Shown here piece after piece: positions 1 to 19,061 of a stretch of 64,000 bases of DNA (position 1 is its first letter; every line of letters begins with the position of its first letter). The position numbers and the translations under genes are program-made. The DNA lies in NCBI GenBank assembly GCA_024036415.1, contig JAMWET010005504.1, positions 258,501 to 322,500 of the forward strand, read 5' to 3'. Below the pieces are notes generated by a model that did no database searches, was not told where the DNA came from, and saw nothing but the letters and a program-made list of their open reading frames with translations. This DNA comes from Prochilodus magdalenae (taxonomy: Eukaryota; Chordata; Actinopteri; Characiformes; Prochilodontidae).

Positions 1-2538
1 TGATCTTCTTTTGTACTAAGCTATTCAAGGCTGAAAGTAGGAGTTTATGCATTCTGCATCAGGGATTTTAGTGTCTTGAGCAAAGATTACCTGTTTCATT
101 ATTTGCAAGATATCTAATACAATAAACACAACATTGATAAGCAAATGTAGTTATATTGAGAAGTGGGTGTAAATGGATGTAGTTTTGTATAAAAACTGAT
201 ATTTTCATTATTACGTGAAGCAGTCAGCAAGTCGTGTTTGCTGTTTGTGATGAAGACCAGTCTATCATTGTCTTATTGGCTAATTGGTAATGTGGCAGAC
301 GCAGACACTTGCTTGAAGTTGAAATCTGGTAAACATTTAAATTCTGAAATATTAACTGCTGAAATATCAAGTGTGGACTCTCACAAGACAATATTAGAAA
401 TATGTGCTATATTTGTATCACTGAATATCACTGAATTATTACACTGCAAGAAGTTACTCAACATGCCATTCATGTGAATTGTGTAGACTGGAATAGTTTT
501 TAACGTTTGGAAGCTAAAATACTTATACTTATACGTTTTTTAATAGAAATTGTCCTCTGTTTCACTTTCACTGTGCCTGAGCTTTCATTAAAAATAGTTC
601 ATGTCTGTAAAGTAACATCAGCTAGCTCTGTAACTAATTCTAAAGTTATGCCAGCATGTGTACTAGTAGCCAAGGGAGTCATTTTTTGCTCATATTTTCC
701 CAAATGTTTACCAGGTAAAGGTTTTTCTCAAATATTTGATCTAAACCGACTTAATCACGCTGGGGGTTTCACCTGTGGACACATATTGTATGACTGCATT
801 TTGTAGTGATGGTACTTATCTGTCTAATCTTGCACCCATTTATGTAATTTCTCAATACTCCAATGGAAAAAAAAACTAAAAAAAAAAATTAACCTAGCGC
901 CACTAAACATGATATACAGGGCCTGCACAACTTCCTTTTTGCAGGATTTAGTTCCATCTACAGTCTAGCTTATTTGACCTCTTAAGAAGACCTTGACTGG
1001 CTGGTTTAGGTGCATTAATGTCAGGGTTAATTTGTGTTAGATGCAGGTTTGCACTAAACTCTGCACAGGGGTGTTTGGTGACCACTGATTGCTGTTCCCT
1101 ATACTCTGGTGGTGTTTCTTTTTATTCCTCTACACTAAATATGAAAATGCATGTAAAATATAAAACACTCTTCTGTTTGATCATAGTGCACTGCTATCTT
1201 TCCTAGCATCCTGAAGAATAGTTCCTTGTAGGAATGACCCTTGTAGCTATGTTACAGATTTAACCACATTCCAGGTGACTGTTGAAGCTAGAAGAAACCC
1301 TAAGAATATAATTCTAATATTATTATATTTATTGTTTGTAGCATTATTTAAATTAGTTGTGTTGGTGAAGAGAGAATAACATATTACATTTTATGTTGAA
1401 AGGAATAGCTGTCTAGTCAGCAGTAATGCTGAGCTGATAAAACTGTTAGAATAAAGAGAATTTTGAGAATATTCATAGGAATTAATTCTTACGTAAAAGA
1501 AATGACAGGGACATTATTATCACCAACATAGTAATTACAGTTACTATAGTAACATCATGGGTTATTATCCTCTGGATGTTACCTAAAGTTTTACATATGT
1601 TGTATGTAAATCCTGTTTGAGAAAAGAAAAACATCTCAGTTAACACAGCCTGTAAATAACTTAACTTTCAGATCAATATATGGTTGTAATGTTGTTGAGT
1701 ACTGTTCTCAGGAAAGAATGGATAAAGTTTTGCTGTTTGTAATATTGGTGCGGTGGGGTGTTATGGCATGCATATTGATTGCAAGACTAAAAGTACTCTA
1801 AACCAAATACAGTTAGTCTTTATGCTATAACACACTGAAATAAACTGGAATGATTAGTAATAGCAAAACACGGAAAACGACAAAAATGCACCTAATACCT
1901 TTTACACTGAGGTCACGGCAGAATCTTGCCTGTACTGAAGCATAGTAACCTATTCATTACATATTTCATTAGGACTTTCAGTAAACAATGGTTTAACTGA
2001 CGATGGGTACCTTTTTTTAGAAATAAGATTTTGTGAATGCTACACAAACTGACTTCTATTGGTTATTGTTTCCACAAAGACTATATCCTTGACCTACTTA
2101 TCTTCTATTTTTGGTAGACAGTTTAACTGCAGCAGGTAGGACTCGGTATCATTCACATGTTTTTAATGCTAATAATTTTTCAGTCCCAATTAAAAAATCA
2201 TATACTGTGCCACATTAGGTATTATGTTTTCCTCTGTCTGTATGCTGACAACTGTATACTTATCACAGTTTGAGACTAAATAACACAATGTTTATGAATG
2301 CTTGGTGATATTGAAGTTCATTGTGTATCATAAAAATGATGAATTCTGTTGCTCAGTCCTAGTAGCAGGCACAAGGAAGGTATTAGATTTTATATTGTAT
2401 ATTGTACATAATCTTTATAACCACCTAAACTGGTGAAAACTGTAAAAAGCAGTTTACAAACTTTCAACATCTCGATTGCTGATATTGGGCCCAAGGATTG
2501 GGATTTTCATTCATTGTGAACTTTCTCTTTTCTTTCAG
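1..2538 (+). other. Intron of unidentified upstream gene
   Basis: This AT-rich stretch has no convincing exon. It ends in a good polypyrimidine tract and AG acceptor (TTTCTTTCAG, ending at 2538), directly before a short coding exon. I therefore read it as the last intron, or part of it, of a gene that starts outside the window. The short open frames inside it look like chance. I recognise no repeat family in it. Confidence 0.5.
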
Positions 2539-2665
2539 TGAGAATCCAAGATTAACAAAGGAACACAGAAGCCTAGAAGAGCTAACTGAAAGAGCCATCA
2601 GTGTGGATGAGGATGACTGGAGCCCCAGCCAGGAAAAAAAGTCTTACTTTTTTACTGAGGATTAA
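2539..2665 (+). CDS. Last coding exon of an unidentified gene (partial)
   Basis: After the acceptor at 2537-2538 only one frame stays open. One base finishes a split codon, then 41 codons run to TAA at 2663-2665. The peptide begins ENPRLTKEHRSLEEL and ends KKSYFFTED. It is acidic and hydrophilic, with no membrane segment or known domain, like a disordered C-terminus. The other two frames stop within a few codons. The rest of the gene lies upstream of base 1. I do not recognise the protein; the call rests on the splice acceptor, the single open frame and the non-random composition. Sequence after 2665 would be its 3' UTR. Confidence 0.5.
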
Positions 2666-5412
2666 ACAGCGTATGGTTTTGTTCTTCTTTTTATGAGCCA
2701 GGGGCTTTTTGCAAAGGATGTTGATTTGCACGAATTGAAGTATTTGTCTTCTTGTTCTTCTTCTTTCTTCTTAAAGCGCAACCAAAACCAGTGCCAAACA
2801 TTAACTGTGCCAAGCAAAAGCAAAAAAAGACAAATAATTTCAACTGTAATTTTGAGACCTTTTTTTTCACCATTTAATTCTAATCGCCACAGCCCATTTT
2901 AACCATTTCCATTCCATTCCAACTTCCTTTAAAAAAAAAAAAAAGGTTTATCGTACCAGAACAGTGAACGTCATAGTGAAGTAGAAATTATTAGAGCGCA
3001 CTTGCCCAAGAACAGATTTTTGTTACAAACCATTGCTGCTTCAAGAACTAGAGAGAGTGCATTACTGGTTCGAAGTGCTTTATTTAAGAGTGGCTGTTAG
3101 CAGTGCATTAGCTTGCGTGCTAGCACACTCTCACTAGGAGGAGTTGCCCTGGACTGACTGATCAATGGATGGTTGGGCTTGATGGATGGCCAGCACAAGC
3201 CTCATTAAACTCCCCAAAGTGACCTGCTGCTTATTTTCTCAATTAGTTGACTGTCCCCCACAATGAGTCCTCGCTCGTGTCTACTTTATCATATGACCTC
3301 TGAGCCATTCTGTGCTTCTACTTTTTCATGAGAACGATTTCCCTCTCCTTTTCTTCACTGATTTCTGCGCACTGTGCACATTTACAACAAAGCCCTTATA
3401 AGTCTTTTTGCCGCAGAAGGGACTAAAACAAGACAAAACACTGAAGCCATAAGCCCCATAGCCATGCTAATGCGAATATCCCTGTCATTGCAGAAGCCAT
3501 AAGCGCCATAGCCATTCTAATGTAAAGATCCCTGTCATCACAGTTAGGATTGGGTTTTACAACAATGAAAAATCGGAAGTTGCTTTAGAAGCACAGGCAT
3601 ATTCAGGGATACTTTAGAGACCAGTAGTGGCACGGGTGCATTTTGCCATATTCACCAGCACGCGATCTGTGGCTTTAATCTGTTTACATAAGTAATCTGT
3701 TCAATTTTCCACTACTTTCCGCTATTTGGAAGAATTGAAAGTACGCCGCCGTACACAGAATAGATTAATTGATTTTGCTGAGAGGGTCAATTTTGTGTTT
3801 GTTTGTTGCCCTCCACGTGTTCCATATTGACGAATGAATCCCACCTCGTTCATGTCTGTTCAGTGGGCACAGTCGCGCTGTCCTGCCAGAACTGGGCCCA
3901 AGCCCCCATTTGTTTTATTCTGTTGGGCTGAGTTAAACCCAGAGCAGAGACATTCGCGCAAAAGAGTTGAACATCCATAGGCCATTCAACAGACAATTCT
4001 TGGTCGTTGCTTATATCCAACTTCATCCTCCCTTCCGTACACAGTCATTATCTGTGACATACGTGTAAAAACACACCCACCTTCTCTGACTTGTTGTCAA
4101 GTCAAGAAATAACAAATGCTGCTTGGTACCTTTTATGAGTACCCTGACCGACAAGACTCTTCTGAAGCCTTTGTGATGAGCCGCCGTCTTCTTGTATCGC
4201 CTTTAGAAAAAAGATCAGCTCTTCCTTCATTTTGAAAATCAAGAGTTTTATTTGCAATCACTTCTTTGAGGTTATTTTTCTTACTGTACGCTCTTGCGAT
4301 TTCCTGTAGCCTCAATGACTTCCTAAACACAGAGGTTGTATTTTTGTACGCATATAGGCCACAGAATTAACCTGTCGTTGCGATCAGTTGGACTGTGGAA
4401 TTGATGCCCATTTATTTAGAGGCTTGAAGGTTCTTGTTTCTTGCTTGATTGTTTTCATTGACACTGCCGAATACATCAGCCCTCTTAGATTTGTTTACAA
4501 CGCGCCAATTCTCAGAGCTGCCACAAATCGTTTACAGTTCAAGGAGGAGCTAAAACAGGTTTTTACTGAAGCTGATATCATTTCCTTTCCTAGAGGTCTT
4601 CAGTTTGAGTAGTGTGAGTTGTGTAGTGCAACTAAAGTGCCAACTAGGAACATCTGTCAAAAATTAATGGAAAAGTAGACTTCAAGATATAAAGTTTACA
4701 CTCAAAGCGAAATGTTTACATGTTCCCTTTTAAGTGGGATAACACACATGTGGAGCGGTTTGTTAGTGTTCTGGTTCAGGTAGAGAAGCGTACAAAAAAC
4801 AAACCACATATAAAAAGTAAATTAACCTGTTACCTTGATGTGCTTTAGTGATGCTTTGAACGTTTACACTGATAACGTTTCTTTTAGGGTAAGAAATTGT
4901 CCTCAACAAAACGCTCGTTGTTTGTGTAGACAATACCCAGTATTTTTTCTAAACATTCCATCATTTATAATAATTTGCTGATATTTCAGTTTGAGCCAAA
5001 ACGTATCTGTAAAACATTCCTTGTCCCTGACCATGCCCATGCCCATGACCACAATAGGTTTGAACAAGCAAAAACTGAAAGTTAAGTTGGAAATGTATAA
5101 ATGCATTAACTCTGTGTGCATTTCTGATATTGATATTTTCCATAGTAATATGTTTACACACACACACACATCATCAATCTGAAGAATTTGCAAATTTAGA
5201 TGTGCATTTTGCATATTGAATAACTTGCATACAAGTGTATGCACATTTAAAGAGAAAATAACTTCTTGCCTGTAACTCTATATTGTCACAGTGACGCATA
5301 ACTTTTGATAGACTTTTCCTCAGTAAACCAGTCTTTTGTAGATCTCAGAACTCTTTTGTACAAAAGTGTACGTCCTTCTTCTTTGATACAAAAGAAGCCC
5401 CCCAGCATCAAA
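2666..5412. other. 3' UTR of the upstream gene, then spacer and shisa7 5' flank
   Basis: The first few hundred bases are probably the 3' UTR of the preceding exon. They contain A-rich runs (about 2931-2945) and an ATTAAA at about 3204. A 50-bp unit is repeated twice in tandem at 3443-3542. A CACGTG lies at 3814-3819. The last few hundred bases before 5413 must hold the shisa7 5' UTR. No TATA box or clear CpG island is visible there, so the transcription start is not assigned. Confidence 0.4.
3443..3542. repeat. Direct tandem duplication, 50-bp unit, two copies
   Basis: The units at 3443-3492 and 3493-3542 both start GAAGCCATAAG and both contain CATAGCCAT and CCCTGTCAT. They differ at a handful of positions, so the duplication is not brand new. 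It is non-coding and lies in the spacer upstream of shisa7. Confidence 0.8.
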
Positions 5413-10793
<5,381 letters not shown>

Positions 10794-11420
10794 GGGAGAA
10801 ATGAGGGAGAAAGAAGACAGAACAGGGCTTGATAGAAAGTGAGATGCTGAGATGCATTTGCTCGAGTGTAAGTCGGGGAAGCCGGAGAGTTGGAATGCAG
10901 AATGGAAAAGGAAGGTTAACAAAGGTTCATAGTGAGAACAGATGTAGGGTGTGAAGCTCATGGCAAGGGATCTTGGTGTATTGCTAGGACCTGTGAGAGA
11001 AAGATGTGAGATAATACAAGTGTGAATCCCTTATTTGCCCCCTGCTGCTTGTTGCTAAGAAACAAGGCAAGGATAAACCCTTGTGATATGAAGGTGTTTT
11101 GAGATGAAACTAAATGAACCAAGAAGGTTCCCACTTCTAACTTATATGACTGTATTTGTTCTGTATATTAAGATTTTGGAGGCAGTGCTTTCTGAAAAGG
11201 TGCACTGCAGGTGGAAAAGGCCTAGATGAAAGCGTCCTCTAACGAGTATCTTCCTGGAATATAAACGCGTTACGTGAGTTGTATTGGCGAAGAGTCTTAC
11301 TAGAGAAAGAGAAATAGAGCGGTGAAAACTTTTATTGTCTGAGAGAAGGATCTCCTGCTTAATAAATGGATCTCCAGTTGTATAAAGAATAATTTATTGA
11401 GTAAGGTGTATCATTGATTT
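10794..11420 (+). other. shisa7 3' UTR
   Basis: This is non-coding sequence after the EVTV stop. A canonical AATAAA at 11361-11366 is the most likely polyadenylation signal; others may be used further on. The end is approximate. Confidence 0.45.
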
Positions 11421-13860
11421 CATTGTGACAAGTAAACAATAAGATCAATAACACCAAAAAATCATTTACACAGACACATAGGGTTGTTCCCTCAGTCAAG
11501 TGAGAAAGTGTAAAGAGAGGACTTGGAAATTGTGAGTCGTCAGTTTTGTAACATGACGTCCGATGCGAAGTTGTAGAATGTTTTTTAATTCAGCTTGGGC
11601 TGAGGATGGGATGAACAATGTTTTGATGTGCAGGTTCTACTTTTAGACAGCACAGACACAGATTTGTCCCAGTTTTGATGGTCCTGGCTATTCAAAAGGT
11701 GCCTCTGAGAGCAATAGGTTATGGTAATCGTTGATTCGCACGGAAAACGGGAACAGATATTTAGAGAATCTGGAGGACTAGAGGAAGACTAGACAAGAGG
11801 AAGGAAACAATTATTGACTAGATCCATCCAGTGAACAGTATCTGGTAGTAATTAGTCAGTAGGCGTCAGCCTTTTCGTGCATGTCTGACCAGACAAGGGG
11901 CCCCTACGTATGACTTTTCTGGTCGGGGTCCTTTTGGCCCGTTATCATGGGAGTGTAAGAGTAGACAAATTAATTATGAGCATGCATTATTATCAACAAA
12001 GATCAAACTCTCACACAATTTGTAACTGCAGTTGTTCACTGCACAAGGTCAGAGGGGAATGGGAGAGGGGATGGGCATACAGTGCAGTGGACACTTTACT
12101 CCAAGGGCTATTCTGAAACTTTTCTCTGTATGTCTGTGCTTATGTGTTTGGTCGACAACTTTTATTTTTCTTCTTTTTTTAATGATCATTATCACGTGTC
12201 AGTGTAAGAGACACAGCTATTTAGAACTAAATGATAACCTTTCACTACGAGTATGAAAAACAATGCAGAACAAATTCTGTCATAGCTAATTATGTAGTCT
12301 GGCGAGCTAAACATCTTACAGTGCATAAGATGTGTCATTTTCCCATTAATGAGCAGGCTGACTTTTGTATATTATATTCTGAAAAGCATTGGCTTTTGTT
12401 AAAAGACTTCTGTATATTTCTCTGCTGTTTACTCACCAAAGTGGACAGTGTTGTGGTGAGTAGACTAGACTGAACTGAAGGTCTGTATGGCTGAAATCAG
12501 CAGAAAAACTAAAAGGCCACAGTATATAGGCCCATAATCCTGAAAATCAAACGAAGCATTTAAACTTTCCTCTACTGAAGTTATATCAGCATAAAATAAT
12601 AAAAAAATACTTAAATGAATTCCCAGTGTTCATATGTGTATACATGCCAATTCACATGCACATATTGTTATCATTATGATTAATATTCTTAACTCATTCC
12701 CATCCTAGTTATTCTGCTTAAGTTTCTGTGACTTCTGTTTAACTTTTTTGTTCCTATTGAGGTTTCTAGTGGATCCTATCCTTTGTAATTACTGAGAAAA
12801 AAGCAGATGCAATCAAAGTGAAAAGACAAAAAGCATGAAGATGTCAAAGCCAGTGTTGATGATGTCATATTGCTGACTTTTGATGTCCAGGTGTGTATGT
12901 GTCCTGTTTGTGTGTCTGTATTTCTGTGCCTGTGTGTAGTTCAGTGTCTGTTTTTGGAATGCTGAATCTCACATTTCATCTGACTTTGATCTCATTTGTA
13001 AGAAGTCAGAGGATGTGCATTTCAGAAAAACCCCAAGGAAAATTAAAAGAATCCCAAATATTGCTTTATTTTTTTGTTCATGTGATTTTTTTTAATCACA
13101 AGCTTCCATAACAATAAATGTTGTAATAATTTCCAAACCTGCATTCAAGTATTTTTAACCATAATGAGCATTTTTACATCCTGGTTTTGGATTCTGTTGT
13201 TTATTACAGACACACAAATGATGTAGGGCATGATCTGATCTAGTGTAATGTTGTTTCCAATAAAAAGTTTTTTAAAGAATTTTGAAAATAAACTCCCCAT
13301 CGCTACAACAAGACATTGTAGTGTGTGCCAGTGAGTCTCAAGAGTATTGTCTTCTTGCTCGAGGATTTTTGAAGGTGTATTCCGGTTTACTGTTTTAACT
13401 GTAGCCTGTAGTATCATGTACCTCTGAACATTTTTATATGTATTGCATGTACAGTTGCTGCAGGAGAGGGTTGGTAGAAACCATTTTTCATCTGAAACTT
13501 TGATGGTTGCAGTTGATTTGCCCAAGTCCTCAACTTTCTATTATAGTTTTGAATTGAGCTATGCAGTCTGGACAGACATCCCACTCTCAAGTGTCTTGTC
13601 CATTTCTAGCTGCCAAAATGCCTGAGCTACATATTTGGTATACATTAAATACCATGCACAGGTCTGTCAGAAGCTGAAATGAAAAAACAAGGATATGTAA
13701 GGTATTGGGACAGTCCAAGGTAAAGCATCCATGCTATATTACTCTCCTACATTCAAGGGATTCCAAGTATGGCACTTTTAAATGTAACACCTGTTGTTCC
13801 TGACCTGTACAAAGTTCAATTGTGGCCTAATTTGTTTACAAACTATTAAAATGTTTAAGC
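11421..13860. other. Intergenic, nothing recognised
   Basis: This AT-rich spacer lies between shisa7 and the zinc-finger gene. It holds short chance frames only, and one CACGTG at 12193-12198. I see no exon, RNA gene or clear repeat. Confidence 0.4.
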
Positions 13861-13869
13861 ACTCAGATA

Positions 13870-15300
13870 CAAGGCAGCGCAAGGTTATTTATATATTACC
13901 TCTTTTACACTGTGGTCAAAGTGCTTTACAAAGCAGAGTACAAAGATAAAATTGTACAACATCAATTTGTCAAAAACAGACTATCAATTAAAACATGATC
14001 TAAACCAGGAGCAATAAATAGAAAATGTAAAAATAATAACATGCCATTAGAGAATAGAGGTGCAGTAGAGCTAAATGGAGTTTTGAGAAAACAGTTTGTC
14101 AGAACCTTGCCTGAAACCCCACCTCCTTCCAGTCTAACACCTTATAAATTCCCCTCCCCACCTTCTGTTTCCCTTGTAGAAGTTTCCACAGTCCCCACCA
14201 CCACCTCTTCTTCTGCCTGTTCCTCAGCTATATATCAGTCTCACTACAGTTATAAGACAGAGAGTGCAGCTTTTCAGCTCTCAGCCTTCCTTCGTAGTAC
14301 CACATGTTGCAGATATGGTTGAACCTCGCAGACAGTGTTTGAAGCTGAACTCAGTCATGTTTTCAGCCTGTATTTAAAAGTCTCTACTGCCTGCGCTCAT
14401 GTAGTACCCTCTGTTCAGGAGATAAAAGTTGCCACTTCATGTTGTGCTTGGCTCTTTCTGCTGCTGCATATTAGATACATACAGTGGTCCTACATCGCTA
14501 AGCAATTCATAGGCCAGAAATCATGTCTTAAAGTCTAGTGTGTAATTCACAAATTTCTAACTACTTGTGTAAATTCTGGTAGGTCCATTCTTAATCACTT
14601 GAAGCTGTTTGCTGTTTTTAGGTGTCCAGTTAGGAGACCACTACGGTAATCAATCTTGCCAGAAACAACATCGTAGTTCTGGTTTAGTCAGAAAGTCTGT
14701 GAACTTGTCGATGTTCTAGGTGATAAATTCTGATTTATTAACTGATATGGTATGACTGCTAAAACTGTGGCCAGGGTCCACTGTGTGCAGAGGTTATGTG
14801 CTAGCTCTTTAGATTTTAGGCCTCTCTAATTCTCCTCTCATTGCTAATCCCAAATAAAATGTTTTATCTTTATTCAACTACAGTTGAATAGATAAAAGTC
14901 TTGTCCCATCCAGGCAGTAAAATGCTTAAGGTAGTGAGTCAGGAGGACCAAAGTTGACTAGAGAGTGGTATGACTTAAATTGTGCATCATCTGCCTAGGT
15001 GTAGTAGGACACCCTAAAGTCTTATTAGATTTGGCCAAGAGGGAGGCAGCACTGAGATCAAGCAGTAGTAGAACAGATATGTTTCCAGAGTCTGTAGTCA
15101 AATGAATATCATTAATAATATTAATTACAGCGGTATCAGTACTATGAGCCTGGACTCCTAGCTATAATTTGTTTAGATAGCCGTTTAGGGATAGAAAGCA
15201 AGTAAGTTGCTGGAAGATAATTTTCTCAATGAGTTTCCAATGAAAGGAAGATTTGAAATAGATATGTAATTGCTTATTATAGATCTTTCTTTTTTTAATA
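13870..15300. mobile_element. Diverged interspersed repeat, family unassigned
   Basis: The stretch from CAAAGTGCTTTACAAA (about 13918) to about 15300 reads like a decayed teleost repeat. Phrases such as GAGATCAAGCAGTAGTAGAACAG (split: GAGATCAAGCAG at about 15053, then TAGTAGAACAG) resemble a consensus I have met in other fish genomes. It has no long frame. The family and exact ends are not certain. Confidence 0.3.
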
Positions 15301-15549
15301 GATGCTTCTCAACTGTACATATTAGGACAAACACCCAAAATGAGTGAGGTGTTTACTATCTCTATGTATCTGTATTGAGGTATTCAGTGAAACACATTCT
15401 TTAAGTTAGTAACATTGCAAGTGGATGATTTCAGATAACTATTGATCGAAATGTAAATAGTTTACTCATAATATTTATATATACACTCAACTTCAAATAT
15501 ACAGATGCACAAATAGCTGCACCAAAAAGAAATCAACTTGCCGGTAATA

Positions 15550-15930
15550 ATAGCGAGTCATCTTCAGTGATGAGTCCTGCTTTTGTCTTGGTGGAGACGA
15601 TCAGCAAATCTGTGTGTGGGACATTGTGGTCAGCACCAAGATCAAGGGTTTGTTGTCATGCGTCCCTCATATTTCTGCAGGAACTGTGTGAGAATATTCA
15701 AGCTGTATGGGATGGATTATCACAGGACACCATTAGTAACCTCCATGCTGAGATGTCTGAGATGTTGCATTAGCACCATTAACATGGTGACTTGTTGCCA
15801 TATTAAGAGACACTCAATATTACCTATATCAGTCTAAATGTACCATCATTTATTGTTCCTGGTAACCTTTATCTCCCTTCAGAATAGCAATGCAACCCCA
15901 CACCTCCTTCTGGGTTCAACTATTGTTTTA
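15550..15930 (+). mobile_element. Tc1-like transposon remnant, internally deleted (copy A)
   Basis: The sequence opens with CATCTTCAGTGATGAGTC, which encodes the Tc1 SDE catalytic-core motif. It soon jumps to the C-terminal part (GTGAGAATATTCAAGCTG, then ACACCATTAGTAACCTCCATG). The middle of the transposase gene is missing, and stops break what remains. Copy B at about 62205-62585 lies in the opposite orientation and matches over the same stretch. Confidence 0.7.
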
Positions 15931-18480
15931 CTGATAACGGTGTATCTGTATAACATATATCTGGTACTGTCTGATATTATGGATTTTATTGTTAAAGACA
16001 AGTGCAAACTCATTACAACGCTTAGTCAACACTAATTCAGGTGCCACAGGTGACTTTGATAACTTGTCATTTTGCTATAGTTAAAGGTATTGTTGATAAT
16101 GTTGTGCAAAAAAAAGATTGTCTAGCTTTGCACATTATTGTATTCTAATCATGCAGCCTATCTTTGAAGACTCTTAGTGAATCTGAAGCTTGGTTTATGC
16201 CATCAGCATTCAGCCTTCCTACATTCTCTCTTTTAGAGTTAAAATAGTATTTCTCCATAGTGCTTTCTGTTGGCATGAGATGGTTTCACACACACATACG
16301 CGTAACACTAATGATTTCTTACATTCCGAATTATAAGCAATCCAGCAAAGTATGAACCGAATGGTGTGCATGGCAGGGAGAACATTTTACTAATGAAAGG
16401 TGTAGCTGTGCTGTCATTTATAAACATTTGCTTAACAAAGTATCTGGTCTTGATGTCTAGTGGGGCCCACTGTGTAGGGAAAGCAGAATAATGACCTGGC
16501 AAAGCAATATCCTTCACAGTGGCTAACATTTTAGACCTTTTGAGATAACCATATCCAGAGTGTGAACACCAGGCCTGTAGACAAATACTAGAAGTATTCT
16601 TGATGTCAAAAAGACACTCAAAGAATGTGAAGTCAAGTCATCAATCAAATAGAGCAGCTTTCCTGACAGCATGCAAGAAATGTTGACTTAATTAATACAG
16701 CTGCAGCACTACATTCACTACCTTCATTAAGCATGTTTCTGTTTAAAGCATAAAATCAAGCCCATTCAATTTCCCAGATCTGACATGCCCTCCCTGTTCT
16801 TTGTGTTTCTGATCAGCACTACAATGAGGTGACAAATAGTCCAACATTCAGGAGGACAAGTCGGACTGAAACATTGCAAAATTGGGCTTCCACAAGCCTG
16901 GCTCGTTTCATATAAAATAAATTAAAAATAAATAAAATCCATAAGCAAAATATTAAATATCAGTCTTCCAAATATGTTGCATACAAATACTTTTTACAAA
17001 TATTTTAAAAACAGTTATTACTCATTTTTGCCTGGCTTTTACTCATTTTGCTGAAGATATTCTTTGCTATTGAAATTACCTTTTTTGTTTCTGATTGGGC
17101 ACGTTTATTTGTGAGGGGTGTGGTCTCAAAAACTGTTAGAGGATTGAGCTGACATATCCAACATTATGAGCATTATGATTTAAAATATATTAGTAACTTA
17201 CCTGGTGAACAAAACTGTTTGCAGCTGTTAACACCAACTAGCCTCTATGAGTTGGATCAGGTGTGATGGGGCATGAAACGGCTGAATCCGCTGTACTGTG
17301 GGTCAAGGGAAACAACAGCACTGGCAATAAATCTCTGACTACTGCCAGCTATTTCTGCTATATCTGTTAACTGTTACCTATATCAGGCTCTTCACGTTTC
17401 TACCCTCAGAATCACTCCATGTCCATCACTGAAAGCTGCTTCTTATTTTGGCCCACTGGTTTACAGAATTCTGCTGCTCCAAATTACTCTCTTCACCTTA
17501 ATACAATAAACTATAGATAATACATTCAGGCTTTGTAGTTTCTTTACCAACATGATTATCCCTGGATGACACCGCTAGGCTAGCAAACCCATAAGGTGGT
17601 ACAGCTTTGTTTATCTAAGTTTATGTTTGTCAAATTCCAAAATACTGGTTGTATCATTTAACACAGTAACCTAAACATGTGTTACATTAATATTGTAAAA
17701 GGAATATAACACACGTAATGTTGGACATTCCAGGCCGCACTCACTATGACATGTTCCACCATGTTAGGCTAGTTCCTGCAGAGTGTCTAGGTGTGTAAAA
17801 GATCCATCACTTCAAATCAGTTGACGCGCCATGAACAACCCACAAACCTCTGACATTTCAGTGTAAACAATACAACCACTTGCTATCCTGGGCCATGGTC
17901 TTCTAAATTCTGTTTGGTCTTCTGTTGTCTGTTACACAAATGTGCTTTAAAAATATATATTTTTATATGTACAATTGTATATCTGTAAAATATCCATGTA
18001 AGGATTTGTTTTTTCAAACACATTTTCACCACAGTTTACCCTGAGATTTACAGCGTACAACTAAAGAGCTAGATTATATAGCCAATTAGGACAACTAATA
18101 CCAATAAAAAGAATATACAATCATTAATAACATAAACTTGGGCAATCAAAACTAAAGCTGGACCCACAATCACAACCTTAAATCATGTATTATAGTTTAT
18201 CCTGCTCAAGCTCTTTGCAACGTTTAAATATAGGCTAGCAATACAAATCATCTAAAACACTGTACTCTCCCACATCCTGATATACTACAAAATACAGATA
18301 TGGAAGCTCATCCTGATGAGGTCACTTTTGGCATGTATTTATCAGTTGTACATCTGTATGTAGGGCTGCGTATTGTCAGGAACCTGATGAAACAGATCAT
18401 TAACTAAACAAATAACACACAAACCGTTTTACTCTTCATGTCTTTTATTGTGCACATTAAGTGCAAATTAGTTCTGTTGT
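15931..18480. other. Intergenic, nothing recognised
   Basis: This AT-rich sequence has no convincing exon and no repeat I can name. It is probably a mixture of old repeats. Confidence 0.35.
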
Positions 18481-18499
18481 TAGGAGTTATTTTTACCAA

Positions 18500-19049
18500 C
18501 TGAGATTAGCCACCATTATCAAGGCATTTCTGTCAACCCAAGACCTGGAAAAGTTATACATGCTTTTATTACATCCCGCTTAGACTCCTGCTACAGCTTG
18601 TATTTGGGAACCAGTAAATCCTCAATAGCTTGTTTGCAGTTAGGTCAAAATGTGGCAGCTCGCCTTCTTACAGGCACGAAAAAAAAAGAGATCACATTAA
18701 TCTATTTTGGCATCATTACACTGCTTTCTATCCTGCCCCCAGGTTTTTGAGGCCATCAGATCAGCTGATACTGACTGTGCCAGGGTCTCGGGGAAAACTC
18801 AAAGGTGACTGTGCTTTTGCTGCACCGAGACTATGGACTAGTCTACCCCTGGACATTAGGTCTGCAGCTTCTGTTGATGCTTTTAAGTCTAGGCTAAGGC
18901 CTATTTTATCGACTAGCTTTTGGCTCAGTAAACTTTTTTTTGTGTGTGATGTTGTCCTACATTTTTTTTTTCTTTTTACTTTTTTTAATGTGTCTTCTTT
19001 GTACAGCACTTTGGGTTAAAATGTGCTTTATAAATAAATGTTTACTTAC
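18500..19049 (+). mobile_element. L2-type LINE, 3' end of ORF2 and tail (decayed)
   Basis: The translated frames carry the typical end of L2-clade reverse transcriptase proteins: a TSRLDSCYSLYLG-like stretch, ACLQLGQNVAARLLTGT, then RPSDQLILTVPGSRGK and RLWTSLPLDIRSA followed by VDAFKSRLRP. A frameshift near the A run at about 18679 separates the parts. The end reads TTGTACAGCACTTTGGGTTA and TGCTTTATAAATAAATG, then TTAC repeats, as in L2 tails. It is 5'-truncated, as is usual for LINE insertions. Confidence 0.75.
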
Positions 19050-19061
19050 TTACTAAGTAAC